In this document: positions 46,101-59,318 of the stretch, one piece after another
Numbering within the stretch: the first letter of the stretch is position 1
Layout: the number at the start of each line of letters is the position of its first letter
Assembly: GCF_905475395.1 (NCBI RefSeq)
Contig: NC_058338.1
Span: 2,853,001 to 2,917,000, forward strand
DNA length: 64,000 bases
Origin: Chrysoperla carnea
Taxonomy: Eukaryota > Arthropoda > Insecta > Neuroptera > Chrysopidae
Direction of reading: 5' to 3'
Notes under the pieces: generated by a model
Seen by the model: the letters and a program-made list of their open reading frames with translations, nothing else
What the model was told of the DNA's origin: nothing
Databases searched by the model: none
Program-made: the position numbers and the translations under genes

Positions 46101-49100
46101 CGAAATTTTCGTCTTTTCTTTCGAAAAGACATTTGTCTGTGTTAATAACTTTAAAGCCCAGGGAAATTTTCAAAACCATTTGACGATTAAGATCAAATGA
46201 CCTTGAAACTAGAATTCCAGGTTAAACCATTTTACTGTAGCTAGTGTTTTCGCCTGATGTCAGAGAATAATGGTCCCCATCAAAAGCTTCGACTTTTGTT
46301 TAAGTTATTTTTTGATTGGTTAAGTACAAAACAAGGTATTAGTCATAATAAAGTAAAAATATTCCACCCTGTATACCTAACATAAAAACTACCAGCTCAA
46401 TAACCCAATCATAGTACTTTCTAGTTCTACTATAAACAATATGATTTTATGGTACATTTATTTAGGGTCGGGTCGATGGAAGAGAATAGAAAGAGAACTA
46501 ACTTAAAATTCGTAGCACAGGAGCTGCGTTAGCTAAGCGAATTCCTTTCGAGATTAAAAAAATAACACATTTTTCTTAATATTATGGCATTTTTAATTTT
46601 TTTAGAATTTTTATTTCGAAAACTAAGCGTCTAGAGGAAAAATTACACGAGTACTTTTTTGCTTAAAACTGATTAAAAAATACAAAAATATTTTTTATTT
46701 TGAAAAAATTCAAAATTTTGTACTTTGCGCATCTCCCCACCCCTTGTTTATCTGTCGATTTTTCTCATTAACGAAGTTGGCTTTTCAAATAATAAAACCC
46801 TTCTTGATACCAAATTTTATTCAAATTGGACTTAAATTACAATCGCGCTGTAAATATAAATTTTAACGATGGTTATTTTTGACATTAGGTAAGATCGATG
46901 AATATTTGAAGAAATTTTTGCAAAATTCGATCATCAGTACCAAAAGCAATAGCTTGATTTCCCTCGGCAATTCGCTAATATGTATATGGATTGAAAATAT
47001 TTAAATTTCATTTTTCAGTAAATGTCGAACAGAAGTATCCAGTCATGGTGTACATACATGGTGAATCATTCGAGTGGAATTCTGGTAATCCGTATGATGG
47101 AAGTGTATTAGCGGCATATGCGGATGTAGTTGTTATTACTTTAAATTATCGATTAGGAATTTTAGGTAAGTTATTTCTCACTACACCGTTTTTTTTTTTA
47201 GCTTTTCATATAATTGATGGTTTGTTTTTTTGGTGTCACATGATGAAAAGACACTGATGGGTGGTGGTAAAACCAAATAGACCATGACATTTTTTATTTT
47301 TTGAAGGATGTACGAGCGCCAGGGCATGTAAATAATAGACACATTAATAATAGATAAGACACAAACCTTTGTCTTCAACATAAACAAAAAAATTCTTACT
47401 TAATTACGCTAACAAACACAGTAAACTTAAATTGAATGACACGGTAAATCGAGAGCAACAACAATAATAGCATGCATCCGTAAGAGCAGGTAGATTGCAT
47501 GGCTTACAAACTGGCGGGGGGGGTGAGGTTCAGGTAACTCAAGTGACCTGTTTGTGATGGAGTGGTTATCTAACTACACCAAAAAACAACTTTAAATGCA
47601 AATCAAAAGAGTTTTCTGACTTTAGCACGGAACTTGGGTGTTAATACTGCACTGTGATACGGTCGTACAATATGTGAATACTCTCAATTCCATCTAGCGC
47701 CTGCTCTAAAAGACTGCTTAGTTCCCCCCCCCCACACTTTCTACTCCAGGGAGATAAGAATGTCCATATACAATAACTAGCAATTAAAACATGTCACCAA
47801 GCTAGTTAGTTAAAGAGATAAAATACAAAATATTAGTTTCAACTTTTAATTTCACAACTTCCATTAACTCAACACTGTGAATACACATAGTCGCGGAAAC
47901 AAAACACGAAAAACAGCCAAAGTTCGAAAAATTTGAACAATAAGACGGATTTTAATACGGTTTTCTGCATTCGATTCGTTAGAGCATCATGCAATCCGTT
48001 TAATATTCATGAAAATGGATTCCAAATTTGTTACCCGAGGGTTTTTGGGATCGCTGAATACGAATATCGTAATAAAATTGGTCTTAAAGGTATCTGGTGC
48101 CTAGGGTAAACGATATCCCTGTCGTCTATTGATATAATCAATCCACATTCATAACTCGAAAGTTTTTGGGATCGCTGATAACAAATATGGAGACAGAATT
48201 GGCCTCCGAGGTACCTGATGCCCAGAAAAAACGGTATCCCTGTCGTCTCTTGGAATTTTCGGGAAAATCGGTCTAACCTCGTTCTTTGGCGAGACAGAAT
48301 TGGTCTTCGAGGTACCTCGTGCCCAGAAAAAACGGTATACCTGTCGTCTCTTGGAGTTTTCGGGAAAATCGGTCTAACCTCGTTCTTTGGGGGTTTATGG
48401 GGTCGTTATACACAAATATTGTGACTGATTTCCGTCCTGGTTTCCTGGTTTCCGAGATTTCTTATAAAATCAAGTAAGATCACAATATTTTCTGACGGTC
48501 CAACGAATCGAAAACATTCAAATTCGTTTTGCTGTTCAAAACTCAGTGCTTCGTTTCCGTGACTAACAGCAGCAGAAGCAATGAAGACACACAAAAAAGA
48601 AGAAGTTAAAATTAAAACAAAAGATTACACACTACAAAACTACACGAGAACGACAATACTTTTACGAATATAACAATAATAATGACAATAATAGCAAACT
48701 GTCACTTTAACTTGAAACAATAAGACATGACAACGGGCGTTCATCGTCTGAGTCTAAGTAACTAGGTATACGTTCTTCATTCCTTCATACCAGTGGCGGA
48801 TTTAACAAGAAAAAACGATCCAGGCAGCAATTCTTAGCACAAAATGAATGAGAAGTGTCGTGGGACACCCGGTAAATACTATGTTCCTATCGTATCTTCG
48901 TACATTCTAAATTTAAAGCTTACTTCCTTACCCAGATTTGCTTCGATTGTGTTGCTGGTTTGAATGATTGATGTACATGTTCAATTTTGTAAGGTCATTT
49001 TGTGCTTTTTTCTTTAAAATATTCAGCTCAACTTGTAGTCAATTGAGTCTTGGGTCCGTGGGACCCATCTTGCAAACCGTTAGAGATCGAACAAAAATTT

Positions 49101-52100
49101 AAATGTAAAAAATGTGCCTTATAAAAAAAATAAACAACTTCTGTTTGAAACATTTTTTCGTTAACATCACTGTTTACTCCTGAGAGCGCAAATTATAAAT
49201 GGTATGTATCAGTTATGTGTGGCTATTTAAGAGTGGCTATCTTTCTTTACTTACTTAAGAACAAACGATTTTGTACTTTAAGATAAAAGTATATTTTCTA
49301 AACTAAGTATAGAAGTTTTCTTTCGTTGCAACATCACAAATAGATATTAATTGCGCAAATGAATTTAATATTCATTGCGTCTTTATATTTTCGACCACAT
49401 TCGAGCCCGAAAAGTATATATTTCAAACAAATATGTAAATTATAAAAAGGGTTTTATATGATAATAAATATATTACTTTTTTGTAAAAAATAGGTATAAA
49501 GCTAGCGTATATTTTTTAGAATTAGAAACGACAACTAAGGGAAAGATGTCCTAAAATGATCCCTATATAAAAAATGAAATTTATAGCCAAACTATCTTCA
49601 AGTGTTACATTACGGCTGACTGTCGAGTCCTGTTCTAACAGTAAACTGACTAATAATCAACTTATTACACTCCTTCTTAAATCAATATCAAAGTGATGGT
49701 CAAGGAAATCAAATGACATGAAAAAGATACTTAGAGAGATATCAATTTTTGGGACAAATTTTTGGAAATATTTTAATTGAAATAGAAATATTTGAGTTGA
49801 CTTCGTTCTTTTGAATTATTGTTTTGAATAACCTAATTCTTTTACCATTCCACTTTTCGAAACGAGTTGAACCAGGTTTATTTGACCATTCATTTCCATT
49901 GTAATTGCCTTTTCCAAACTGAATTGCCAATTTTTTACTTTTTTCGGGCACGAAAAGCTCGTGAAATATAGCAAAGATAACATTACCTTTATAATGAAAC
50001 CAAAAAATTAAAATCGGTTTATCCGTTCAAGCGCTACGATATCACAGACAGACAGACAGACACACGCACATAGCGGTCAAACTTATAACACCCGTTTTTT
50101 TAGTTCGGGGTTATAAAAAAATGTACACTAGCTGTATGTCTAAAAGACTTGTCGTATGATAAATAAATATAAATATATTTATATCGTATATTAAAATGGA
50201 AATTACGTTAATTTTCGGTTCGGAACCCCGAAAAAAAATATCGAATGAATATTTTAAATAAATTATTAAAGTTTTGTGTATTATATTATACCTAAAAACG
50301 GAGAATGTATTATACATACATACAAGTGAAGCACAAACCCTCCTCTCTCTTCTCAAATGAAAAATATGTTTTCGGTAGAATAGCGCGGATTATAATATTA
50401 TATTATAAGTAATGTCGGATTTTTTTAAATAATTTTTGAAATTTGAATTTTTATTTATGCGTCTTCAACACACCAGTAAATAATATTTTTTTAAAAAATA
50501 AATAAAAAAACCATTAATTTTTTAACCTTTTTTTTTTCTTCTTTCATTCATTTCTTCTCCCGCAAACAGGTTTTTTTTCTGTGTAAATGCTAATCCAACT
50601 TTATATATTTTTCATTTTTATTAAAAGCACGCGTTGCAAATTATGATTTATTGGATTAAATTACGATTGAATGCAATAAATAATAATTTAAGTTTTAGAT
50701 TTTACAAATGTCGTGGGAAACCCGGTTGGAACTATGTTCCTATCGTATCTTCGTAAATTATAAATGTAGCGCTTATTTTTTAAATATTAAATTCGTTTTT
50801 TTTTTTCTGAACAGGTTTTTTAAACGCTAATCCAGCACCACATTTAAAAGCACGCGTTGCAAATTATGGTTTAATGGATCAAATAGCTGCGTTACATTGG
50901 ATCCAGCAGAATATTGCATTATTTGGCGGTGATCCAACGAATGTCACACTAATCGGTCATAGTTCCGGTGCCGCATGTATTAATTTTCTTATGATCTCAC
51001 CAACAGTAATGCCTGGACTGTTTCATCGTGCTATACTACTGTCTGGATCAGCGTTATCGTCATGGGCTCTGGTTGAAGATCCTGTAAATTACGCAGTTCG
51101 GTTAGCGCGGCAAGTGAATTGTACGATACCAGAAGATGTGGCAAAAGAACATGAACAAATTGTGGATTGTTTACGGGATACCAGTTTAGAGGAACTATTA
51201 AACGCGGATATTAGTGCGCCAACATATTTAAGTTCGTTTGGTCCAAGTGTTGATGGTGTAGTGATTAAATCCGATTTTGCTAAAGAACTCTTAACATATT
51301 TTCTGCCATCCGATTTACAAAGTTTTGCAAATTCACCAATCGGTAGTGTGAATTCAAATATGAAAAAACGTAGTGGTGAAGCAACATTATCCGCATCGAG
51401 AAATTCCCATCAAAATCGCTACGATTTACTGTTCGGCGTTGTAACAAGTGAAGCGTTATGGCGATTCTCTGCAAACGATATACAAAATGGTTTTGAAGGT
51501 GAACGTCGCGATAAAATTATACGTACATACGTTCGAAACGCGTATACGTATCATTTGAGCGAAATTTTCTTTACGGTCGTAAACGAATACACCGATTGGG
51601 AACGTACGGTTCAGCATCCGATTAATACACGCGATGCAGCTGTTGCAGCGTTAAGTGATGCACAATTTGTGGCACCGTTAGTGCAAACTGGTGATTTATT
51701 AAGTGCAAAGCCACCACAACCGGGTCAGGAAGCGACTGGTCCAAAAACATTTTTCTATGTGTTCGATTATCAAACGAAAGAAGGTGATTATCCACAACGG
51801 ATGGGAACTGTTCATGGTGAAGAATTACCGTATATGTTTGGAGCACCGTTAGTGGATGGTTTTAATCATTTTCCAAGGAATTATACAAAATCGGAAGTTG
51901 CATTATCCGAAGCGGTTATTGTTTATTGGGCTAATTTTGCACGAACTGGGTAAGTTCTATGAAATTTACTTATTTTAAAAACATATAACAGTTTTAGAAA
52001 CAAATTTGAACCAAAATTGGAAACCGAACACTGGCCACCAATTACATTGTGGAACATAAGTCCGGTATCCAAGGATAGTTTTGTCCGACAAAGTTGGAAA

Positions 52101-55100
52101 AAGTTTATTTTGAACATTAAAGCATTTTTATTCAGATTTTCGCTTATAGTTCCGCTTCTAGAGATCATTGAGTACTCAAATAAAGAGTACTCAATTATGA
52201 AATAAGCTACAACATAGATTTTTACCAAATTTATGGGGTTTTGAACCAAATTTAGATCAAACTTTAGTAATATACTCATAATAGAAATGGCACATATTTT
52301 ACAGGCAAAGCCGACTCGACCTGTGTCTGCCAGCACTTCTTTATAGCATCTACGCTGTGTGGTTACATAAATTGTCTCCTTTCTTGATTCGTCTAATTAA
52401 ATAATATGTTAGATTATGATCTTGAATCATTTTCGACTGAACTAGCCAAAATTCGAGACAACCTTTGTGAAGAGGCGAATAGAAAAAGCGATGTCCTTTT
52501 GTGAAAAATGGGAAATTGATACTACAATACATGTAAGAAGACGCTGCAAATTTCCCAGAGAATTGGCTAGATTGGTATATTTTGAACTAATTCTAGATGA
52601 TCATATACATTCCAAAATCAAGTCTTGTTTTCTCAACTACATTTTTTGTCTCAAATTTAAAGCCTAGCTTGAGCCTTGATGACTTTATTTATTAATTAAT
52701 TTGCGAGTATATTTTACATATAATATGATATTGTTTTCGAATAAAGGAGGCGAGCGCTAAAAAGATATTGTTCCCCGAGCGAAAATTAAGCTCGCTACGC
52801 CACTGCACCCTTGGTGTGGGATAAAACCCATTTAAATATATAAACCAATCGTGATTTTTCAATAAATAGTGATACTTACATAACAAGTACATTATCAATA
52901 GAATAGAATACATTATCGTAATAATTGAAATATTAAAATTACACAACACATAAAATTTCTCACATCTCACATCTATAATAACAAACATATTTTATGAATG
53001 TTATCAAAAAAGTTTTCACAATCACAATCTCAAAACATTATTATTATGTGTTATTATATAGATATAATACAGTCAAAGATGTACGAACAGATTAAGGAAA
53101 ATAAAATAAACCGATCAGTTTTTGCTTAAATCCTGGTGGAATGTTTTTCTTTGGTGTCTCAGATAGCATACTACTTGTTAATAAATAAAAAGTTTTAATT
53201 AAATGAAACGGTCAAAAAAATTAATAAATAGGCAATTTGTTATACATGTATAATATTATTTCGATAATTTAACAAATAGGCAACTTGTATTACATACTCG
53301 TAATACAAGTTGCCTATTTGTTAATTTTTAAATCCATTTTCGCATAGATCGTTAAAATTGATTTAAAAATTAACAAATAGGATTCTTGTTACAACTCTTA
53401 TAGAGAGAAGACATAAATATTTAATTGTCGCCAACAATAACAAGAATTAATATTTTTATTAAAAATAAAATAAATTGATTAATCCAATATTAATATTATT
53501 GCATAATAGTTAAAATTTTTTGTTTGTTTGTTTGTGATATACCATTTTGTTTACAACTAACTGAGGTGAGTCGGATACTTTATATACATATATCTGTTTT
53601 TGTAATACTAAATTTGTTTTTACTATATTTTTTCTAAAAACTCGTGTCTTTTAGTACATTTAAATTAAATTAAAATTTTTATTGCGTATATTTAAAAATA
53701 AAACCAACTTCTTAGAGGTGGCTGAGGATGATCCTCCGCCAGACCCTTCTCGGAGGGGTCTGGATGACCCTCCTCCCAATCCCGATACTCCAGTAAATGT
53801 TAATAATAAACCCGATCTACCCAATATCTCTACAAAAGAAAAACCTGTCTACAAATATTCGATAAACTCACTTGGACCTTTCAAAGTATTTGTATGTAGA
53901 GTCAAATGAAAAAAATATAGGAAGATTGCATCCGTTGGCAATTGGGCGCATATTGTTTAATAATAATGTACCCAACATTGTGAAAATAGAAAACTTGGGA
54001 CGCAATAGGATTTGTATCCAATTTAACTCCCGTACTGCCGCTAACTCTTTCTTGGACAATCCCGTACTAAAAACTGAAAACCTTCGCGCCTATGTTCCTA
54101 CCCACTGTGTCACTCGAGTGGGTGTTGTTAAAGACATTGATGAAAATATTGATGAACAAATTATTCTTGATAATATGAAAAACAACAAAAACATAAACAT
54201 CCTAAAAGTTCATCGAATGTCAAGAAGAACAACATCCCCCGATGGCACACCATCCTATAAACCTTCCTCTACCATACAAGTAACCTTTGAAGGAAGAAAT
54301 CTTCCCGATTATATTACCCTATTTTATTGTTCCCGTCCCGTAGAAATGTACACATTTCCCGTGACCCAATGTTACAATTGCTGTAGATTTGGGCACATTA
54401 CCAAAAATTGTAAAAGCTCTCCACGATGTGCCAAATGTTCCGAAGACCACCAATCATTGAATTGCACTAAAGATGACAGCTTACCTAAAATATGCATTAG
54501 TTGCAATGGTGACCACTCTGCTACCTATAAGAACTGCCCAGAGTATAAAAGGCAAGTTGCCATCAAAAAAATTATGGCCTCAGATGGCTTAACATATTTT
54601 GAAGCCAGTGGTAAAGTTCCCAAAATCTTAAGCAATGTAACCCTTCCTAATCCTATTAATGTGTCGTCTACCCCGCAACAATTTCCTTTGCTGTCGTATA
54701 ATTCTTCTCCAATCGCCACAACGACTAGACAAACAATTCGACGGACGTACTCTAAGGCTACTACTTCACCAACTACCGCCCCTGTTCCTAAGAAACGAAA
54801 AGACTCCACTCCCCTTACAAACCCTATTGCGGCCCAAATTGATAATTTGTTGATTAACCCCAACGGTAGGTCGAATTCTCCCATATTTTATAGTTTTCCA
54901 TCTACTTCTACTACCTTACCCTCCCCCAACGACCCATTTTTTTCTACACTAATCTCAGTTTTGAACTCTTTTGAATTAGACCCGACTATTAAAACAAACA
55001 TTGTACAAACTATTATAAATAAAATCACTAATGGATCAGGTGTCCCAAGAACTCAAACTGCTTCAATGGAACATCCGAAGCATCAATCAAAATAAATCCA

Positions 55101-58100
55101 ACCTGGCTCTCATTTTATTTACCTATCCCATTGATGTTGTATTGCTTAGTGAAACTTGGCTAAAACCAACCTCAACATCAAAAATTCGCGGATATCAAAT
55201 TTTCCGGAATGATAGATATGATGGCTATGGTGGCACTGCGATTCTTGTAAGGAGGGGTGTTTCGGCTCAACTTATTCCGATTGAGTCGAATAACCCTTTT
55301 TTCCAGGTAATCGCGGTGAGAGTTGCTGGCATATCTATAGTTTCCATCTACAACAATTCTTCTCAAAATATTTTATCTTCCGAAGAACTTAACCTAATGT
55401 TTCAGAATGTTCCCGAACCTGTAATAATTGCCGGTGACTTAAATTATCATCATCCTCTATGGGGTTGCACTGCGTCCGATAGAGGAGGTGATATTCTAAT
55501 GGAATTCATGGATTCCAATAACTTGGTTTGCATGAATGACGGATCACCGACAACTATTCCTTCACCTCAACAAAGATCATCTGCTATCGATATCTCTTTT
55601 TGTTCTCCTCACCTAAGCTTAATTTCGTTCTGGCATACATTAAATGATAGCTATGGTAGCGATCATTTTCCCATTTTAATAACCTTAAATCATCGTCATA
55701 ATTTATTCCTCCCCAGACATACCCCCCGTAGACAGTTCGAGAGAGCAGATTGGCCTCTGTTTTCTCGTACTGTAGACGACTTTCTTCCACCCCCCACATC
55801 CGATAATAATCCCTTGGAATGGTATTCCAGTTTTCATCAAAGTTTGGTCTCTGCTGGGGATATAGCCATTCCAAATTCCAAATGTCCTAAAAAACCGTTT
55901 TCCCCAACACCTTGGTGGGATGACGAATGTAAATTGCAAATTCAAACCAGGAAGGAGGCCTTGAGGTCTCTCAAGGCCAATTTTACACAGGATAATTTTT
56001 GTAATTTTAGAAGAACCCAGGCACAAACCAGGCGTCTATTTAAGGAAAAAAAGCGGAATTCCTGGAGGATTTTTTGTGAAGGTCTTTCCAGGAGTACGCC
56101 TATTAAAGAGATCTGGAATAAGGTTAAGATGTATAGGGGGGCTATCAACCCATATCCTCCTTTTCCATCAAACCAGGGTTGGATCTTAGATTTCTTACAA
56201 AATCTGACTCCAGACTTTGCCCTTATACCTATTCAAACCCTGCCCGCCCAAAATGATCATCCTATGGATCGTCCGTTCGGAATATGTGAGCTAAGGGGTG
56301 TGTTGTCCGGTCTAGTGGATTCGTCTCCTGGCCCGGATAACATATCCTATAGTATGTTGAAAAACTTGTCGGACAGTACAATATCATCTTTTCTGTCAAT
56401 ATTAAATCAACTACTTAGTAGCTCATCTATCCCCGACGAATGGAGACATACGATGATCATTCCAATCCTTAAACCCAATAAAGACCCTAATATACACCAA
56501 TCTTACCGTCCCATTGCGCTAGCCTCGTGCGTATCAAAGGTTATGGAACATCTAGTAAAAAACAGGTTGGAATGGTGGTGTGAATACAATAACATCGTTC
56601 CACCATACTCACGAGGCTTCCGTAAAAATGCCTCTACCCTAGATAACCTTTCTGTACTCTTGACTGATATCCAGATTTCTCTCTCCGAGAATGGATACCT
56701 GGTTTGCTGCTTGATTGACGTGAAAGGAGCCTTCGATAATGTTGACATTAATATTCTCATTAACATTCTCACGTCTCTGTCGGCTCCCCCTGGACTAACT
56801 TCTTTCATCTACGAATTTTTAAAAATTCGTCATCTCACCGTCAACTACCAAAATCATTTATCCGGTCCTAGAACTGCATCAATGGGCTTACCCCAAGGTG
56901 CAGTCTTGAGTCCCCTTCTCTTCAATATCTATACCTCTGGCTTACAGAATGTAATTCAGCCTCCCTCTCAACTCCTGCAATACGCAGATGATCTTGTCCT
57001 ATACTCGTCGTCCAAATCCTTACAAACGGCTATAGATAATGTTTCAAACGCTCTAGTTTTACTACATAACCATTTAAGATCTATCAATCTGGAAATTTCT
57101 GCTACAAAAAGCTCAGCTCTTGTTTTCACTAGGCACAGATACAATATCGAATCAATTCCGTTTCTCAACACATCCATCCCTTGCCACCCATCCGCAAAAT
57201 TCTTAGGAGTCCTTTTTGATGGAAAGTTGCAATGGAACTCCCATGTCGAATATATCGTAAGTAAGTGTACTCCTCGAATTAACATCCTCCGTGGCCTCAC
57301 CAAAGTTTGGTGGGGAGCTGATCAAAGTACTTTACTTATGATATACAGACAAATCATTCGAAGTTTCATCGATTATGGCTCATTCCTCCTATGCCCAATA
57401 TCAAACCAACGATCCTCAAAGTTAGATAAAATCCAGTTTCAATCCTTGCGTATTGCCCTAGGACAAATGCGTTCCTGTCCTACTAACGCCCTATTGATTG
57501 AAGCAGCGGATCCTCCATTGATAGTCCGTCGTCTGTATTTGGCAAAAAAATTTTTCCTCAACCAATATTCCTCTTTATCCCACCCGTTAATTCCAAAACT
57601 TGCCCAACTCAACCAGCTTTGTACAAATTCGGCCTACTGGAGAAATAAAAATCTCCCTCTTCTCTTGGTGGCTTATCGTGTATTTGCAGTAATCCCCATT
57701 TATCAATCTCTTTTATCTCCCTTCTTCACCTTTGACTTTCCATCCCGATATACGGAAATCCCGGTATTTATTGATTGTGGACTTGACAGCGGACATGCAA
57801 ACTATGGCTCGCCCTTCGTCAATTCCACTTTCAATGATTACCTTTCCTCAATTCTCCCCAACTATATTCACATCTATACAGATGCTTCTAAGTTGAGTGT
57901 AGATTCACGAGTGGGCGTTGCTTTTCATTGTGGTGCGCATTCTGCCACACTTAGTATATCAGAACATTTTTCAATTTTCTCTGCGGAATGCGTTGCCATT
58001 TTGGAGGCACTAGCATACGTGGACTCAAACAGTATTAGAAAAACAGCTATAATATCCGACTCGCTGAGTTCTCTCTCGCTTATAAAACAAAATTGCATCA

Positions 58101-59285
58101 CCTCTAAAACTCCCTCCCTCATAGTACTAATCAAAAACACCGTACTGAAACTAATTCAAAAACGTTTCTGCGTTGCTTTTGTGTGGTGTCCATCACACAT
58201 TGGTATACGTGGGAACGAATTTGTTGATATGTTGGCTAGGGACGCAGTTCATATTGGACCAGAAGATAATTCACCTCCACCCGCACAAGATCTGTGGGCT
58301 ATCTGCAAAAGTTCTATGCTGAGTGATTGGACTCAAATGTGGAATACATCGCCTAAAGGGCGTAAGCTACATGACATACAACCAACTCCATCACTTAAAA
58401 CATGGTTCCACAAATGGGAAGTGGGCAGGAAAAACATAACAATGATTGGTCGCTTGAGAACAGGCCACAATTCGTTACCTGCCCATCTACATCGAATACA
58501 TATTGTTCCAGACACCAGATGTAGATGTGGATATTATTATTGTGACATAAATCACATAACGTTCGCCTGCCCACTCCTTAATCAGCATAGAAATATTCTT
58601 CTAAGTTCCCTAGCCCGTATGGGCGTTTTTGGTCCGTATTATATTCCCCATCTCCTATCTCTAAATAAGCTTGAAATCCTCTCTGCAATTTGCAATTTCC
58701 TCAACAAATCCAAATTTCAAATATAAATATAACCCCCCCCCCTTCTTATCTATTTTTGGTTTTATAATAAAAAAAAAAAAAAAAATTTGTGTGTAGCCCC
58801 CTCTACTGTCAACCCTTCCGCGGCCCCCAACCTATGTGTTTTTTCGTGATATTTCCTTTGTATACAGTCTCGACGGGTCCCGACGACGAACTTCCTGTCT
58901 AATTCCATGTGTCCTTGTGTTCGTAAAATAGAAAGTACGTTTCATATATTTGTATTTTTATTTATTTATTTATTTATTTATTTTTTTTTTTTTTCTCTGT
59001 CTTCTCCTACTCTTTTTTTTAACTGAATTTATTTATTTTTTCTTTATTTGCAATTTACATATTGTATTTATATGATTTTTTGTTTGTTTGAGATTCATCT
59101 TTTTATTTTTGGATACTAGAAAACAATTTACTTTTATTTTTTAATTTCTAAATTACACTTTTTTTTCTCCTGAATGTTAAATTTTTGTTTTTCTGATCTA
59201 TTTATTATTTAATTATTTATTGTAATATAATTGTATACTTTATTTGGATAATGGCTGTATAGCAAATTAGCTGAAGCCAATTTTA

Positions 59286-59318
<33 letters not shown>

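Larger units (their letters stand above)
44263..47018 (+). other. Neuroligin intron 2
   Basis: 2756 bases, acceptor CATTTTTCAG. It holds a SINE-like element at 45528-45797 and a family C copy at 46495-46985. The remainder (44270-45520 and 45800-46490) has nothing recognised. Confidence 0.85.
47166..50814 (+). other. Neuroligin intron 3
   Basis: 3649 bases, acceptor TTCTGAACAG. It holds a ~105-bp tandem array (48065-48400), family D fragments, family J and F copies, and a decayed duplicate of the start of exon 4. 47280-48060 and 49000-49660 have nothing recognised, apart from a G9 run near 47516 and a C8 run near 47727. Confidence 0.85.
53382..59315 (+). mobile_element. Full-length I-superfamily non-LTR retrotransposon (LINE)
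   Basis: About 5.9 kb: 5'UTR, ORF1 (Gag-like, zinc knuckles), ORF2 (endonuclease, reverse transcriptase, RNase H), a 3'UTR from 58727 with a C10 run and T-rich stretches, and a poly-A tail at 59288-59315. A 13-bp target duplication flanks it. It sits in neuroligin intron 4 in the sense orientation. ORF1 is broken but ORF2 is not, which points to a fairly recent insertion. The RNase H LINE fragments elsewhere in this window belong to a different family. Confidence 0.85.

Noticed and set aside
47516..47530. G-rich run near 47516 and C-rich run near 47727 as regulatory elements
   Set aside because: They are single homopolymer runs without four spaced tracts or any nearby gene signal other than the intron.
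54525..54884. Minus-strand 119-residue frame, and other reverse frames across 55-58.5 kb
   Set aside because: They are shadows of the LINE ORF1 and ORF2 coding strand.
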